Source of the DNA: CAZOWW01 sp964583765 | GTDB lineage: Bacteria > Actinomycetota > Actinomycetes > Actinomycetales > Kineosporiaceae | Assembly: GCA_964583765.1 (NCBI GenBank) | Contig: CAZOWW010000024.1 | Coordinates: forward strand, 1-48,306 | Length of the DNA stretch: 48,306 nt | Direction of reading: 5' to 3' | Shown: positions 47,829 to 48,306 of the stretch, piece after piece | Position numbering within the stretch: the stretch's first letter is position 1 | Layout of the letters: each line of letters begins with the position of its first letter | Notes under the pieces: generated by a model | Database searches by the model: none | The model's input: only the letters and a program-made list of their open reading frames with translations | What the model was told of the DNA's origin: nothing | Made by a program: the position numbers and the translations under genes

Positions 47829-48306
47829 ATGGACGACGGCAGGGGCACAGGAGCGCTCCGGGAAGAGCCCCGCCGGCCCGGCCTCGCCCTGACGGTGATC
47901 GCCCTGGCCCAGCTCATGATCGTGCTCGATGTCACGATCGTGAACGTCTCGCTGCCCAACGTCCAGCGCGCGCTGGTCCTCACCGGGACCGAACTGGAGT
48001 GGGTCGTCAACGCCTACGCCCTGACGTTCGGTGGACTCCTGCTGCTCGGCGGACGGCTCGGCGACCTCGCCGGTCGCCGCCGGGTCTTCACCGGCGGCGT
48101 GCTGTTGTTCGCAGGTTCCTCGCTCGCGGGCGGACTCGCCGACACGCCATGGCTCCTGGTCGCCGCCCGCGCGGTGCAGGGCGTCGGTGCGGCGGCCGTG
48201 GCACCCACCGCCCTTGCCCTGCTCACGGCCGTCTTCCCCGAGGGCGCCCCCAGGAACCGGGCAATGGGGCTGTACGCCGCGGTGAGCGCCGCGGGCGGCT
48301 CGGTCG
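47829..48306 (+). CDS. MFS drug exporter, DHA2 (EmrB/QacA) type, N-terminal part
   Basis: Open from the ATG at 47829 to the right edge, about 159 residues. GAGGAGG lies seven bases before the start. The first membrane helix reads LALTVIALAQLMIVLDVTIV followed by NVSLPNVQRALVL, the hallmark start of 14-helix DHA2 transporters, then WVVNAYALTFGGLLLLGGRL with motif A GGRLGDLAGRRR, and ARAVQGVGAAAVAPTALALL. These are proton-driven exporters of drugs or metabolites. It is the probable target of the divergent MarR protein. The substrate is unknown and the C-terminus is outside the window. Confidence 0.92.
   Translation, partial: MDDGRGTGALREEPRRPGLALTVIALAQLMIVLDVTIVNVSLPNVQRALVLTGTELEWVVNAYALTFGGLLLLGGRLGDLAGRRRVFTGGVLLFAGSSLAGGLADTPWLLVAARAVQGVGAAAVAPTALALLTAVFPEGAPRNRAMGLYAAVSAAGGSV

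Overview
The window looks like chromosome from a high-GC Gram-positive actinobacterium, most likely a cellulomonad-type member of the Micrococcales. The reasons are very high GC with G/C third positions, frequent GTG starts, the gene order thrC-thrB-rho-rpmE-prfA-prmC-sua5-wecA-atp, and secreted enzymes carrying family 2 cellulose-binding modules (CBM2) on Ser/Thr linkers. Nothing in the window proves a genus.

Left edge (1-4.3 kb, minus strand): a coupled cell-envelope or glycan trio (GT4 glycosyltransferase, alpha/alpha-toroid protein, partial GH130 protein), an F420-type (DUF385) oxidoreductase and a DUF2550 protein. 4.3-24.6 kb (all minus strand) is core housekeeping. It holds the F1 part of ATP synthase (atpH-A-G-D-C), the polyprenyl-phosphate sugar-1-phosphate transferase (wecA type), Sua5, PrmC, RF1, L31, Rho, then ThrB, ThrC, Hom, LysA and ArgS (threonine and lysine synthesis plus arginine charging). 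The membrane (Fo) genes atpB, atpE and atpF, expected between wecA and atpH, are absent. That 0.7 kb gap holds no recognisable gene.

24.6-30.2 kb (plus strand) is regulatory: a FadR-type GntR regulator, a large protein joining a LacI-like sugar-binding region to a GGDEF diguanylate cyclase, a small Ser/Thr-rich protein, and a LacI-family repressor with a long proline-rich N-terminus and a palindromic operator candidate in front of it. Then comes a secreted CBM2-PL3 pectate lyase on the minus strand.

32.0-38.3 kb (plus strand) is the most unusual part. Five tightly spaced genes, the first four overlapping at stop/start, encode a VanX-type D,D-dipeptidase, an alanine racemase, a D-Ala-D-X ligase fused to a membrane acyltransferase-3 domain, a NarL-type sensor kinase and its response regulator. 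This resembles a vancomycin-resistance or D-Ala-D-X precursor remodelling cluster. However, the membrane domain that VanT carries on the racemase is here attached to the ligase.

38.3-46.9 kb (minus strand) holds a secreted FN3 plus TIM-barrel glycosidase-like protein, a HEPN/MNT toxin-antitoxin pair with a palindrome at its start, and two large secreted CBM2 enzymes (GH95-like and GH43). With the PL3 enzyme and the two sugar-sensing regulators these suggest a plant cell-wall (pectin/hemicellulose) utilisation region. The right edge has a MarR regulator divergent from a DHA2-type MFS exporter, with a 64-bp perfect palindrome just after marR. No rRNA, tRNA, CRISPR array, insertion sequence or phage gene was seen.
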